From: Saccharina japonica | Taxonomy: Eukaryota; Sar; Phaeophyceae; Laminariales; Laminariaceae | Direction of reading: 5' to 3' | NCBI GenBank assembly: GCA_008828725.1 | Contig: MEHQ01000646.1 | Coordinates: forward strand, 508,960 to 572,959 | DNA: 64,000 nt | Part shown: positions 22,359 through 36,100 of the stretch, one piece after another | How the letters are laid out: every line of letters begins with the position of its first letter | Numbering within the stretch: the first letter of the stretch is position 1 | The notes under the pieces: generated by a model | Seen by the model: only the letters and a program-made list of their open reading frames with translations | What the model was told of the DNA's origin: nothing | The model's database searches: none | Program-made: the position numbers and the translations under genes

Positions 22359-23365
22359 AAGCACCAAAAGTGCCTAACGTGCCTCCAGCGCTTACATCTT
22401 CTTCAGCTTTAGCTTCAGGGTACGACCATGCTCGATTCCAGGCAACAACAGAGCGCTCGACCATCATAACGGGGGTCGTGCCTTAGCGTCTGCGGCGCTG
22501 CCTTGGCGACGAGCGAGGTAGAAACTTTGATGCTTTCCCGGTAGTTCCTTAGGAAGTAGTTGGAGACCGAACGTAGACCAGAGGAAATAACTCTGTCCGA
22601 TTTCTGCGACAAACGCGCCCAAAGGGGCGAACTCGTTCATCAGCCCAGGGGGGGTCGGACAATTGAAAATACACATATAATAAGTAAGTGCAATGGTATG
22701 TATAGTGGGTTGATGGCGAGAAGGAGGAGGTCGGGGAGCATAAATCTGGAACAAGGATAGCGGTTGGAGACATATTTCAACAGTAGGTGTTGTCACCCCG
22801 GCACCTCTCCCACACGGCAGCAATCATGCCTTCGTGTCTTTGCGGCCGTAAGTTGAAAATAGCAAGCACTGAGCCAGCACTCCAGCCCACGCCAGGCTCG
22901 AGCAGGCTTTCTCCTGGGAGGAAACGGTCTATCTTGTATACTTCGAAGTATTACATCTAGGATATGTGGTACTATGTATACCACGTTCACGTTCTTAACG
23001 GGATCTGACGTACCGGTCTCGTTATAGTCGATAGAAAACCCTGTAGTCGGCATCGGAAACATACAAGATGTATGCCAGAGGGCTGTTCGGGCTTCCATAA
23101 GCGTCGTGGGTGTTGTTGTGCTGAAGTTGGATCTTTCCTGCAATGCCTCCGTTCCTGCGGCTGCGTTAGTCTACTTTCGGCCTACTACTGTCTATCGTCA
23201 TCAGTTTGTCTCGAGGTTCACCTGAAACGCGGACAAGCGTGTGGTACTTCAGAAAATTTGCCCCGTACTGGGACCGAAGCTGGAAAACACAAACGTAAAC
23301 TCCTGCGCAGATGTTATACCCTAACGAACAACACTGGCCAACTGACGGACGAGTGGGAATCTCCA
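22359..23365. other. 3' flank and intergenic; no gene recognised
   Basis: The first about 100 bases match the flank of the dead exon at the window start. No further coding family was seen on either strand. Confidence 0.4.
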
Positions 23366-23560
23366 ATGGGAATACAAGACAGGAGCGAGCGCGTTAAGCT
23401 CAAGGCCGGGTTGTTTTCCAAGATCTTTGTCGTGGGCACAATTGCGGGGCTGCTAATGATAATAATGTTTGAAGTTGGGTCGGAGAAATACTTTGTGTAC
23501 AGAGTGGTAGAGTTTCGGCAGCAGCCAATTGATTCTGATGCTGCCGCTGCCGCCTGGTGA
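23366..23560 (+). CDS. Possible small single-TM protein (64 aa) or terminal exon
   Basis: From ATG at 23366 the frame reads MGIQDRSERVKLKAGLF, a hydrophobic run KIFVVGTIAGLLMIIMFEV, a charged/aromatic stretch and a QQPIDSDAAAAAW end before TGA. One TM is predicted at about residues 19-36, with a basic flank on the N-terminal side (positive-inside suggests N-in). Codon use looks coding-like, with GC-rich third positions. The frame stays open to the left, so this may be the last exon of a spliced gene. Family not recognised. Confidence 0.4.
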   Translation: MGIQDRSERVKLKAGLFSKIFVVGTIAGLLMIIMFEVGSEKYFVYRVVEFRQQPIDSDAAAAAW

Positions 23561-24189
23561 GTATAGTGAGTACAGTGATGACGGAGGGGGTGCTCTAACA
23601 AGTGATGCAATGCCTTGAAAATCTACCTTCAGATCTGAACCAAAATGAGGATCGGTATTCATTTCAAAGAACGGAGACAAAACCATCTGAGAACAGGACA
23701 CGTACAAGGAAACCTGATATCCCGCATCACCCACTAATGGAAAGCAACCAAAACACAAAAACTTCACATAAAACGTCATGCTGCACATCGTATATCATCT
23801 GGGCAGAACTACCCAAATAAAGCTCATGCCACGCATCATATATCTGGGCAGAGCCTACAAAGACTATTTGAGTCGCCCATCGATTGCTCATGGGTGGTCG
23901 ATGGTTTGCCCGTTGCGAAATATGATGGCCCGTGAAAGACCCAAGGGATACCCATCCCGTCGCTATACATACCTGATCCATGGGTTTACAGCAGTGCTGG
24001 GCGATGGATGCGTGAAAAGAGAAACCGACAACGACGGCAATACTGGCAATGATGACAATACTGTCAATGCTGCCAACGCTGTCAATGCCTGCCAGCCAAG
24101 TTGGGTAGACTCTTGTTTAAGGACGCCACACAAGTACAATACTGTACTCGGAATAAGTCGATGTAGGTCCCGATGTCGAAATGAACAAC
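23561..24189. other. No gene recognised
   Basis: Short frames only. A tandem AATGCTGTCAA-like Asn/Asp-rich microsatellite tract is present near 24030-24095. Confidence 0.4.
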
Positions 24190-24664
24190 CCGAAATAGCC
24201 GATTTTCCTAATCGGGAATTGCCTTTCCGATGAGACTCAAAATCGATTTTTGTACTTTGGTATTGTGTAAGAGTTGTATTTCGCTCACGATCACATTTTT
24301 ACCTAAACAATAAGCTCCTCGATGGTAGGTATCGATCCACTGAAAAACAATTGAAATCAACCTTGACAAGCTCGAAAAATCAAGGATTTAAGGAAATTTG
24401 CATTCAGGAGCGAGGTACCTCGCCCATAAATCCAGATTTTTTTGGCATCTTCAATATCTTGAGACTGCCGATGCCTATTTCATTTTTTTGTTTTCCATCG
24501 ACGGGTGTCACAACTGACAATAGTTTACAGTTAAAAACATGCCTGTGAGGGAAGTACATCTCTTACAATTAAAAAAACAATATTTTCGATTGTCAGCCTC
24601 ATCGGAAAGGCAATCCCCAATTAGGAAAATCGGCTGTTCCGAATAGGAAAATCGGCTGTTCCGA
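24190..24664. mobile_element. MITE-like element with about 50-bp terminal inverted repeats
   Basis: The left end, AGCCGATTTTCCTAATCGGG, continues with AATTGCCTTTCCGATGAG. It is mirrored by the right end (about 24600-24642), whose reverse complement starts AGCCGATTTTCCTAATTGGG with the same continuation. The right end carries an extra 22-bp tandem copy of its tip (ATAGGAAAATCGGCTGTTCC). The 475-bp interior is AT-rich with no transposase. Confidence 0.8.
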
Positions 24665-26992
24665 AACGATCGAACCTACTCGTACAACATAAAATGAGGG
24701 CAATCGAGATGGGCTTGATATACGTCCCGTGTGCTATCGGATACACCAGTGAACACGCGGCCTTTGTTTTTTGAGTCGCAGTTCATCGTTCGTGGCTTGG
24801 GGCACAGCTGTGAGTCTTTCAGATTAACCCTAGAACGCTAACCACGAGGACACTATGGACTAACTACCCTAGATTATGTACCAGTTAACGAAACTGTCAA
24901 CGCTTGCATAATATACCAAATACGGCCAGGACAATGCACGATGTTTGGGTTCAAGGTTAGGACTTTGGCCGCCTCTGTCGACCTATCAACAATAATCCTC
25001 GAGATGCACCGTATCTTGTGGGGTAGACGATCATCTATCTGTGAATAGCCACGGCTCCGCGTGTTTCGGATTGATCTACAGTAGACCAAATTATCCGTCG
25101 CATCGCATCGCATACGCAGGCCTGGCTGTCTGTCTGTCCAGTCCAGCTCGGGCTGTAGAACATTACTGTGCACACCGATAAACTGTAAACACCTGTAACC
25201 GTTGGCGAGAGAGATACATTCCTCGTCAAGTACAGGAACCGTTACCGAGACACAAGCATTCCTGGTCAACGCGACAGCATAGGAGTCCATTATTACTGCG
25301 TACAATAGACACCTACACCGTGCCAACCGATAGCTTGGGGGCGGCCACCTATCGATGTACATGCCGGAATGGAAATGTTCAGGGTGGCGCCTTGAGCGTC
25401 GCACTCGTGGGCGGTTGTGCTTCGATATCCTGTAGCGCTTTTTTGGAACAAATGAACTTACCTACACTTCAAACAAGAGTATAGCCAAGTAAGATATTAT
25501 TAGTAGTACAACTACAGTAGTTTCGCGATGCACTGTCTGCAGCACAGAGGACACCGATGTACAGCACACTCCGCGTGACACCCACTGTCCCACTAAAAGC
25601 GCCCAACTTGACCAACTAAAAGACTGCGGACACAAAAATCCTTTTATCTCTACGCATGAACGTTTCTCGTGCCCCCGGAAAAACTTGACCTCGACCAGGC
25701 GTCGAGCGGTGCTTGGTAGAGCCTTGACGTGGGGTCTGGCATCGCTAGAATACCCCCCTTTCACCAAGCGTGTCTAACGTCTATCCCTCTCCCTCCCTCA
25801 TGCCGGGTAACGCTTACTCGGTACACTTTACATGAGCAATCTATTTTACTGAGGCACCTCATCGCGGTCAAATTCCACGTGACCCCCCTACCCCTGCGAA
25901 GAAGAGGGTACCGCTCTGAACGCGGCAGCTACAGACTCGTACACCCCGACCGACGACAGTCACATACTTCCCCCCACTTATACGGAGGCATCGCATCAAT
26001 TAGCTCCGATGAAGTCGAAAGCAGCACCAAAGCAGCACCACGTTGATCAAGCTTAGATGCATCACACCCCGCAACTAGGGTGATTGTCGGGCTGGCAATG
26101 CGACCAGCCCTGTTGAAGGCGGCAAACGTTTCATGCGAACACGTGCAGCGAGGCAGGGAAGGGAAATGAAAGGCAAGGAAAGGGGAGTAAGAGGAAGGAA
26201 CACAAGCTTGGCAGAGCAGACGGCCATACGAAGGGTGATATTTATCGGCGACTTACACAAACGAACAGAAGAACTCGACGCGAATGCCATCCCAAGAACC
26301 AAACCAATATACGGTACTCAATCAAGCCATGTAGACTCGAGCGTGTTTGGACACCAAAATGAGAACGATTTACAAATGCTGAGACGATTTTGTTTTTGGA
26401 TGTTGAAGTTCGTTCCTATCGTATGGTTTTCCTCGGCCGTGCGTTTCGTTTGAGCAATGGATGGTGCACTACAGTCGCCAACTACAGCTGCTGACAACGA
26501 TTCCACCACCGCGGGTATCAATGGTTGGTTTCAAATTGCTATATTACTCGAAAGCCACCCTGTTGTTGCCGCGTTCTGCTGAGCCTAACTTTAAGCCGAA
26601 TGTGATGAGGCCCCTAACTTAAGCAGCTCCGGCAATCTCTCTTTATTGTTATTTCAACTATTAGCTAACCCCGATACACAGCCCCATGTGTTACAGTAGG
26701 TGTCTAACGAATAAAGGAAAACATTACAACATACCCCCCGGGTACAACGATATGAGGAGCAACGGTTGCAATAGTTTCAATGGTTGCAATGGTTGCGGAG
26801 CTCCGTCACTGGCAAATGTGTCAGCTGAACTATACCAGGTAGTCAAGTCAAACCCCTACCGGGGCGCGGGTCCTCTGGACAACCCTTCCCCTGCATACGG
26901 TCCTGAACAATGTAGGTTCTACTGCCACGTCCGTGGCACAACGAACGTGGACGTAAGGCGTTCGATGTACAGCACCAGCACTAAGGGAAGCA
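24665..26992. other. Downstream region of LPMO1; no further gene recognised
   Basis: It contains the 26049-26140 segment shared with the other end of the inverted duplication, and some trinucleotide-rich sequence near 26755-26800 (GGTTGCAATGGTT). If the LPMO1 transcript has another exon after 27014 it should be here on the minus strand, but I could not identify one. Confidence 0.35.
26049..26140 (-). repeat. Outer end of the inverted LPMO duplication (left)
   Basis: Its reverse complement shares GGGCTGGTCGCATTG, AGCCCGACAA and GTGATGCAT with 62837-62930 in the same order. These segments flank the 3' sides of the two LPMO-type loci in mirror orientation, so the duplication extends beyond the last CBM1 exon on both sides. 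Confidence 0.75.
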
Positions 26993-27013
26993 CTAAAAGC
27001 TTCGCGACTGTAC

Positions 27014-27130
27014 CTTGGATTTCACCACGCACTGCGAGCCAGGCGCACAGCAAGTAGGCCCAGTCCAGACTTCGCATGAGTTGGAGCCACCGCACTGCTC
27101 CCATTCGTCGGCACACACAGCAGGACGGCA
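27014..27130 (-). CDS. LPMO1 exon 8: CBM1b
   Basis: After TTGTCTCAG the exon reads CRPAVCADEWEQCGG, a Ser/Asn insert, then VWTGPTCCAPGSQC and VVKSK, ending AAG|GTACAG. The leading Cys completes the C-Y-S-Q-C end of CBM1a, and the rest begins a second CBM1 with its W-E-Q-C-G-G and G-P-x-C-C motifs. The usual terminal aromatic-x-x-Gln-Cys of CBM1b is missing here, so either a further exon exists or the module is truncated. Confidence 0.8.
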
Positions 27131-30100
27131 CTGAGACAACGCAAGAAGAGGGGAATGCAACGGTCGATAGCGGCATACGGGGACCCGGTGTTAGGTGTGT
27201 TTAGTCTACTGGCACAACCAGCACCGTACCCGTACCATTGTAGTGCGCTTCCAAGGTTTAAGCTACTATTTATTGTCCCTTTGCGAACTGCGTTTGGCGA
27301 CATTGCTGCACATAAAAGGGAGCTCTCGAGCGTACGGAGACGTCGATGTCTACCAATTGGAATATATTCGATGGGATTGATTGATGACATTGACCATCGC
27401 TGCTTAAACGTATCTACTGTAGTCTATACCCGTATATACGCACTGAGCCAATACATACCAATCTTCAGACGATAACGACGGCTACAATCCGACGGCTACA
27501 GATGATACCAGGTTCGTGGTACGGGCGAGTGGAAGTTAATTTAATTTAGCTTTCGTTTGTATCAACTAACTGTATCGAAGCAGATCTCGCCTGAAAGTGA
27601 TTGGCAACGTCACCGAATGGAGACCTGTCAATTTCCAAGTATAAAATTAGATCTCGCTAGGCAGAGCATGGGGCATGTAATAATCTCCTTCGTACGCAAG
27701 CAGAGCAGTGGTCGTATCACGATTTACGGACGGCAGCTCGTCTTTTTATTACAAAGAAAAGAAGGAGTAGAAGGCCTACAGTACCTGAGAGTAGCAGGCT
27801 TCCAGTTCGATGCATTCGTAATCTTCGAGGCAACATGAGGGTCCGTCCCATCCAGCGCCACCACACTGCATGCGGGTACAATGCGAGAATCAGGTCAGAA
27901 CCGAACATCGGGTGAAACGAGGGAAGGGCGTACTCGTTAACATATATTGAAATCGCGGACATGCTTACTACACTGTGCGGTAACACGTGAACTATCAAAC
28001 CACGGTATTACGCGCGTCGATGGAACAAACTTCTTGATTTCACGGCGAGGTACTGCAGTTGTGGTACAAGTCAAATAATTTTGTGGTTAGTGGGGAGCAG
28101 ACGAGAGAAGGATTTAAAGCTCAACACCCCCAACCCGATACTAGCCGGCCCTGACAGGCACTCTCAAGCGAGTTTTATGGTTGAGATATCGGTGCGTATG
28201 AATACATGAGAAAATGACGTTTGAGGGTCGAATACATTTTGTATGGAATGTGTATGGGATTTCTATTTTTCAATCAGTCGATCAAAACTAACAATGTCGT
28301 TGGGCTATGTGCGCGATGCGTTGGAGCCAATGTACTTCGTACTGCATGTTTCACAACTTATCTCGCACCTGCTCATACGGCTCCACAGGAGTCAAGCAAT
28401 CCTCTCCCGGCGACGGCGATGTCTGGTCTCCTCCAAACGTTGGCACTGGCGTAACTCCCGGGAGCGGCGCACGAGTAACAGTCGGGAGAGGTGCCGGCGT
28501 AACATCTGGGACAGGCGCCGGAGTAACACCCGGAAGGGGGCCCGGAGTAGCAGTCGGGAGCGGCGCCGGAGTAGCATCCGGGAGCGGCGCCGGAGTAGCA
28601 ACCGGGAGAGGCGCCGGAGTAACGTCTGGGGAAAATATAGGAGACAATGTAGCGGGGGTAGGACAATCCTCCTCCGGAGTGTTTGTCGGTGCCGGCGTCA
28701 CAGGCTCGGGAGTCGGAAGCACGGGCATTTCCGGAGCCGGTGTAGGTGGGGAGGTATCGGCAACCGGAGCGTTTGTCGGTGCCGGTCTCTCAGGCTCCGG
28801 AGTCAGAAGCACGGGCATCTTCGGAGCCGGTGTAGGTCGAGAGGTGTCGTCAACCGGAGCGTTCGTAGGTGGCGGTGTCTCAGGCGCCGGCGTCGGAAGC
28901 ACGGGCATCTCCGGAGACGGTGTACGTGGGGCGGTATCGTCAACCGAAGCATCCGTCGGCGCCGGTGTCACAGGCTCCGGAGTCGGAAGCACGGGCATGT
29001 TCGGAGCCGGTGTAGGTGGGGAGTTGTCGTCAACCGGAGCGTTTGTCGGTGTCGGTGTCACAGGTGCCGGAGGAGGCGGTGGAGGCAAATATCGCTCGGG
29101 CGCCCCTTTCGCTGTGAGGAAACGAACAAATACAAAAGGTATACATATATGCAGTCAGGTACAATCGGGAGGGAAGACGCCGAATTGTCAGGTCGAAGGA
29201 GTATTGGAGTATTGATTAAGTTCGAAGTTGCCACAGTTGACGGAAACAATAGCTTGTGTTACCTGCCGCAGCTCTACTGCAAGGAGACGACGGTACGAAT
29301 ACACAATCGGTCGCATTACTAACTCCTTAAATGGATGCGTTGGCCGCAAAGTCCGACTGTTATTTAATAGGAGATGTGCTACCCTTAGGGCTAGGAAAAA
29401 CAGCTACACCCTTCGTCGGAGATTGGCCCAGGGCTGGCAAAACAGTTGTACGTGAGGATAACGTGGGTCCCTAAATGGTCCTATTGAAAGCCCTCGTTCA
29501 GGCACGGTTCGGAAGAAAACGCCTTTGTGAGGAGGAGCAGACAGCGGCAACAGCAATACGTATGCCATAGCTGTACATTCGATTCGAAATTATCAACGCA
29601 TTATCGTATTTAGTTCAAAACATCTACTAATACACTGGAATATCTCACCTCCACGAAGGGCGATGTCGGAGCATTGCCAGAAGACGTTGCCGTATTTCGC
29701 GCCTGGTTTGCGGCACTCGTGGCTTCCCGTGGCAATCCAGTCCTCCTTCTTAGGAGCACATGTGCTGGGCCACGAGTCAGGGTTGAACTCGTCATAGCCT
29801 GGACTCTTGCAACCCATTCCCGAGTCTAAGGAATTGCAATTGGGCACGAAACGAGGAACGGGAAAAGTATACGAAGACGAGATTATTACGGAGCAAAGTC
29901 AAACGTTCAGCAACTTGCTAAATAAAAACACAAGTACGTGCGGCATTGCGGCATTGGTATTCGGTACCACTTGCTACGATGGTTGAACAGGGTGTGTTCA
30001 TGGCATGTCACAGCGGGCCATTGGCGGGGGCCACAGACGAAATTTGCAAGTACTAACAAAAATGCGACGGTACACCACTCTGCACTAAATACGAGGACCA

Positions 30101-33100
30101 TTCGGATTCAACATCTGGAATGCCTTTATCTAAGCCTAAGCCTAACCCTTGTTTTTAGGGACAGAGTGGTGTACCGTCGCCTCCCCAGACTCCGACAGGA
30201 GTGACCTTAGGGTTAGGGTTAGGGCAAGGACTATTTTAATAGGAAAAAGTCACAATGTTCCACTATCTTGCTCGTGTGATTGTCCCTGTGAAAGTACACC
30301 CTCTTTTTTTAACGCAGACGATGGGTTCTCGGAAGGACTGAACACGAAAGGCCATCTCCATGTGGAGGTTAGCACGAAATGAAGCCCCAACATGGTTGTT
30401 CGACGCTACACAGGTATACTTCTTCCGTGGAAACTAACTAGTTCATAGTCAAAGTCAACAATGATATAATTCACCCGCCCATACCCTATCATCGTCTGTT
30501 ATCGCCGATGATCATTACGAATAGTACATCTATATATGTTACATATATTATGATATTATGAGGCAATGCGTATACCTGCAAAACAAACGTGAACGCACAA
30601 ATGGGATTCCGGGTATGGCGTGGCTGCTAAGATGCGGAACCATCGAAACGTAACGTAGATTATGCCTGAATGGTCCATTCACCCACCCGCACGCCGTGAG
30701 GTGTACCCCACTACCGTCTCTGCTGTCCACCTATCTTCGTCAAACATCCCCACCGTCACTGTCCATTTCCAACCGTAACCCTAATGGGTCATATCGTTCA
30801 AATGCAGGCGACGCACTGTCATAGAACAGTAACCCTTTTCAAAATTGTTTCCCATCGTTACAGCCTGCCAGGCTGGTACTTCGCACTCATAGCGCTCACG
30901 GTAAAACCCACGGTAACACTCATAGCACCCACGGTAACACTCACAGCACCCACGGTAGCATTCACAGCACCCACGGTAGCAGTCACGGTAGCCGTCATAG
31001 CACGCATAGCACTCAAAACACTTGCAACACGCATTGCACACACTGCAATCACGGTAGTATCACTCACGGTAGGCCATCTGGAGAACGGCGTGGTCGCACG
31101 AGATTTTGGGCAGCTTGTACCTCATGTGTGTGACGTGACCGTCGTTCAGCACCCCTTCCAGATTGGGTCTGGTCTGGTCCGTCTCATCCTTCCTGCATCA
31201 TCATCAGTCGTCACGTGTCACGGCACATATCAACGATGTCGCGGACAGTTAACCTACAAAGTAAAGGTCAACACTGCTTCACAATCGGCCCCTGGTTCCG
31301 ACAATAAGAGTCTGATACTCTGATGATACATGTTAATCGCACATAGGGGCATAACGTACAGTGAAGCATGGAATGAAGCCTTATATGGCAGTGCCATGTT
31401 TTATTGTTTTATTCAGCGCACGTGCGACGTTTGCTTTCCATACCACCCTACAGAATATAGACTACAGCATCCACACCTCAGGTACCAGAGCTACTGTTCA
31501 AACCTGCAAGGAGGATCGATGTAGTATCGCCCCGGGTAAGCGGGGTCGACAGGGCTGTTGAAGGAGTCGTCCTCCGCACGGTCCAGCGGGTGCTTGTTCA
31601 AGCAGCTCTGGGTCACCACCCCGTTGGGATCGTCCATGTCGTCGCTGCAGCAGAGGAAAAACTCGATGTGGCCCTGCAAGGGGTTATCGTGGCAAGCATC
31701 AAAACCGGAAAATACCAAGGTCATATTCCATCCCGTAGCTATGTCGGGATATCAAACTGCCGAGCGGAAAACACAAACAATTTGCAACAACGTATCAAGC
31801 CAATGCCCCGAAGTAACATTGCCCGTTGTAGTTATCCGGTTATGGTCATACGTTGAGCTACACGTGTTATTGAAAGCGCCACTATCACCCGCCCAGGCTC
31901 CATGCGGTCCATGAAAGCAAGCTACCTGGTGCATACGTTCCTGTATGGCACAACGCCACATACCGGTATTGGCTTGGTTTATTTACTACAGTAGTACATC
32001 AAACTCGGCGCTTCCCACCCCCCCCCCCCGCACACGGGTCCTATGAAAACACAAGTGTTCCGGTATGGTCGAGGTTATGTTTTTTGTTTTTCCATCCCAT
32101 TTATTATCTTCGCCCTTCCTTTCTCTCTGCTTCTTAGTCGTAACTCAGATCCCGGGTCACAAAGTAGGCTCTTCTCCTCCTCCCCCCTACGGTTCTTGCC
32201 TTGCATTTTTATCGCGAAAGATTTCAGCATTTCTTCCCTCGTCAACTTGCGTCGGATTCCGCCTACCCACGCCACGAAGGCGCTCTCAGCAATTGGTTCC
32301 TTTTTATTTTTTCAAATAAAGACAAAACCTCTTACCACGGTGGGATTCGATCTTGGGTACCAATGATAGTAGTCTTTGAAGCTGACCACTACTCTACCGG
32401 GGCGACCGGTTGTATATGGAGCTGACGCTCTACCGAATAAATTGTACATTCCACATAATATTGAGGGACAGGTGTTTCGGGTTGAGAGCTATGAGCAGTT
32501 GCTCAATCTTTGGCTGGTGGCACTACTGTAGAATGCAACATGCCTGCAGGAACTGTTCATGAGGTGGAACCTCAGGCAGCGACACCTCCAGCCTTCACTA
32601 CTTCACCGTATGCATACCCATACATCTCAGTATGTTTCGGTGTAGAGTAGAGTAGTGTAGAGTCCAGTAGTTCATCGTGGAAACGGGAGTGCAGTTTCAG
32701 GGAGTTACCGTAACATAGGTTAGTCTCTGAGACTCTATACAACATGTTTGCTTCCGCTTCGACAGTGTTAATATGCCGCGGCCAAGTATTCGCCCCAGGT
32801 TTTGAATCGTCTTGGCCGTGCAGTTGTTAAGAATGACGGCAATCCTTTTCGTTCACGAAACACTCTCCTAACGGGTGTACCGATTACTTCTATTGGTGTT
32901 GCCACCTCTACACACGACGCACCGGAGACGGTTGGGACGAGGGGTCGGAGATGGAGCTGGTTGCGTGGCGATGCGCATCGGTCAAGCACATATCGCGCTG
33001 ATAACAACATCATACAAACAAATGCTGGACTCGAGCATACCTGGTGCCGTATACTGACGTGTTGGGTCTAGTTTATGTTTGTATTTCGTTAATATACATC

Positions 33101-36100
33101 CTGTGTATTGTTTTCTCCCTTCTTGGTCCTGCTCCCTCCTATATACCATGAATGCCCGTAACTCAGAATGTGGGATATTATACTACGGCAGTAGTACTGT
33201 AGTAGGCTCTTTCCCCCCCTCCGCACTTCGATAGGTGCCATGCCGTTTTCCGTGACAAGGGTTTATCACTTTTCCGTGAACTCGCATCGATTTTTGCCTA
33301 TCATACCCATCATAACCACCATAATATAGGTGCTTTCGACCGTTGGTGCCATTTGAAGACTACTGTATAAACTCCATACGAAGAGTTGAACCCATGAATT
33401 TAACTGTTGCAATATTCGAGGCTAACCATTATTTATAACCTACCGGGTCGATCGGCATAGAAGACCCGGAAGCCACATTCAGTCGAAACATACACTGGCA
33501 GTCGCACTACTTCCACCCCCCGGAGCCTTCCTGTGATGGTATACAATGGCAAAGCAAAGCAAAGCTGTTGCGCATATCTCCCGATGAGAAGTCAGCAACG
33601 ACCTCCATATGCATTATACTCGCGATACGACTATGGTTCCAACCAAGCAGGTACACAGCGCATGCAGTATGCTTGAACGTTCAGTATGTACAGTACTTAT
33701 CCACTGCCTGAAGCCCCCGCTGACCAACCACTCACACCGCAAAAACCGGTTCAGTGCGCGGGGCACGAGAACGGCATACCAACACGGCCCTTAACGCCTT
33801 GCTCCTCCGATGCATTCCAGCAACTGGTGACAGCAGAAACGCGCAAGATAATGCTGCCCGCGCTTTTCCAAGTGTTTCGTACCCCACCCGTAACGTTATG
33901 AGGACAAACCTTAACCCTAAAAACCGCTCCTCATTTAGTCGTACGTGGCTTGAACAAGCTGTTGTCATCACGAACCGACTACCATTATCCGAATTTCGCC
34001 CGACTGAAGCGGGGGCAGCTAGACAATATGACCGAACGCATCCACCAAGCACGATGCGCACAGAACGAAAACGATTTACGTGACGAGGTGCTTCATACAA
34101 GGCTTGACCGAAGTGGTGATTGTATTACCCAGAAAGAGCCGTCAAACTTTACCACACATAGTCATAATGACGTCATAAACCCGAAGATAGGCTCACCCAG
34201 TGGTAGTTGGTGAAGATGACGTCGATATCGATGATTGATCCAGCGTCGTACGTGGCGAGCACGTCCCATTCACCATTTGGCGTAGAGTATATTATGTCGT
34301 TGTCATCCCCACTCTTGAACCACGAAGCGCGCCACACAACATTGCATCAGTTCACGGAAGCGGGACGCACGACGTCATTTGAAGCAGCGAAGCAAAAATG
34401 AGAGAAGAATGTTAAGACTTATTACCGAAACGATTCACGGGCCTCAGCGAGACATTGATCGACGCCGCGTTTCTATGGTTGTGACACTGAATTGTGCCAT
34501 CGAATTGACGGAGACATGACACGTCCCTAGACAGTCAAGTGCAAACGAACTAATTGCCTGGTATTGTATATATCAGGCCACCTCACGAGCGAATACTGTG
34601 TAGCATGGAAATAGCAAAGAAGTGAATGAAAGGGTCCACGATTGACTGTAAGATTACTGTTTGTACATGTACATGCCTTTCTTGTACGCCACCCGTCTAC
34701 GAGGCATATACTGAAATACGTAGCCATCGGGTTGCCCGTAGTCGGCCGCAACTGGATGAGGTCCTTGAGTAAACATATCTCGGGCGGAGTTGCCTACCGT
34801 AACGTAACGTGGGTAGCTACTATATACTACAGTCAGCTCAACACTTGGGCTATGAAGTGGTTGGTGGCTGACTAAACTGCCTGATAATAGCAAATACTCT
34901 AGCGTGCGACATACTGTAATTGGACAATCGAGCTTGGACAATCGAGCGCACTTCTCGTTAAACACGTGTACACGGTTAGGTCGTGCATTCACACGTACTT
35001 CGAAGTATATGTATACTGCTACGTATAGAGTTAGTGTTCCACGACCCAAGCCACTCCATGTACTACTGTATGCTGACTTTGGGACAGCCAACTATCGCCA
35101 CTGTGGCAGTAGAGGGCAGTGGGTGGGTTCAAAGTAATAGTTGTTGGGGTTCCTTCTTTGCCCCAGATCTAAGCATACATTTTACAAGGCGCAGCGCAAG
35201 ACAGCCAGGAACGACAATCCATTAACTCTACTACTACAGTATAATCATACCTGCGGGGTGTCGCCACATACACCATGGCTCACGGCGATCTCGTCGCTCT
35301 CCAGATAATTACCGTTGGAAGCTATTTCCTTCATGTCCCACGCAGCCGCTGGAGGCCATATGTCGCCACCCCCGTATCGTTTTAAGACTTCCGGATCAGT
35401 GCGTTCCCGTTGCCTTTTTTCCACGACACCAGGACCTGCAGTATCATTGGGGCATCGACACATCATTACTCCCTGCGTGAGCGGCATGATGCATGTCCAA
35501 CTCATGATGCATGTCCAACTCGATGCAAAGGCTCAACGAAGATATACGAAGGGTACTACTGTAGACCTACTGTTTTCTTATTAATAGTGCGATATTAGGC
35601 ATACATATTGTTATATAATTTACCAGGTATTATTTACCAGGTATTATTTGTCGTTTAACGCGTGCTACGATAGAGGTACTCGTAACACTTTTTGGCTGAT
35701 TTGTTTTTTAATGATATATTACTACTGGTAGTATGTACTATTAGTACTATTAGTACTATCAGTATACTATCAGTATCCTATCAGTAAGCTATCAGTATGC
35801 TACCAGTATGCTATCAGTATGCTATCAGTACACTATCAGTATAATAACTCAAAATCGTCGAAATGGCATCCTGTTTTTTTTTTTTTTTTTTTGCAATACC
35901 ATACTGTACCAGTAACATTTAGTGTGAGGGTATTATAGTAGATAAGGCATGGGAGTGTACATCGGGATGCACTTTTATATGTTCCTACAGTACTGTAATA
36001 CTGCAATACTGGCTTTAGGGTGACTTACTATTAGTGTACAGCTCCTCATCGAGTGAGGAAGGAGCGTAACAAAAAAATGAAAGAATGAATGAAAGAATAA

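Noticed and set aside
28243-29322. Plus-strand frames of 302 and 359 codons over the LPMO1 linker
   Set aside because: Same reason: the minus strand carries the linker in phase with the LPMO catalytic and CBM1 exons.
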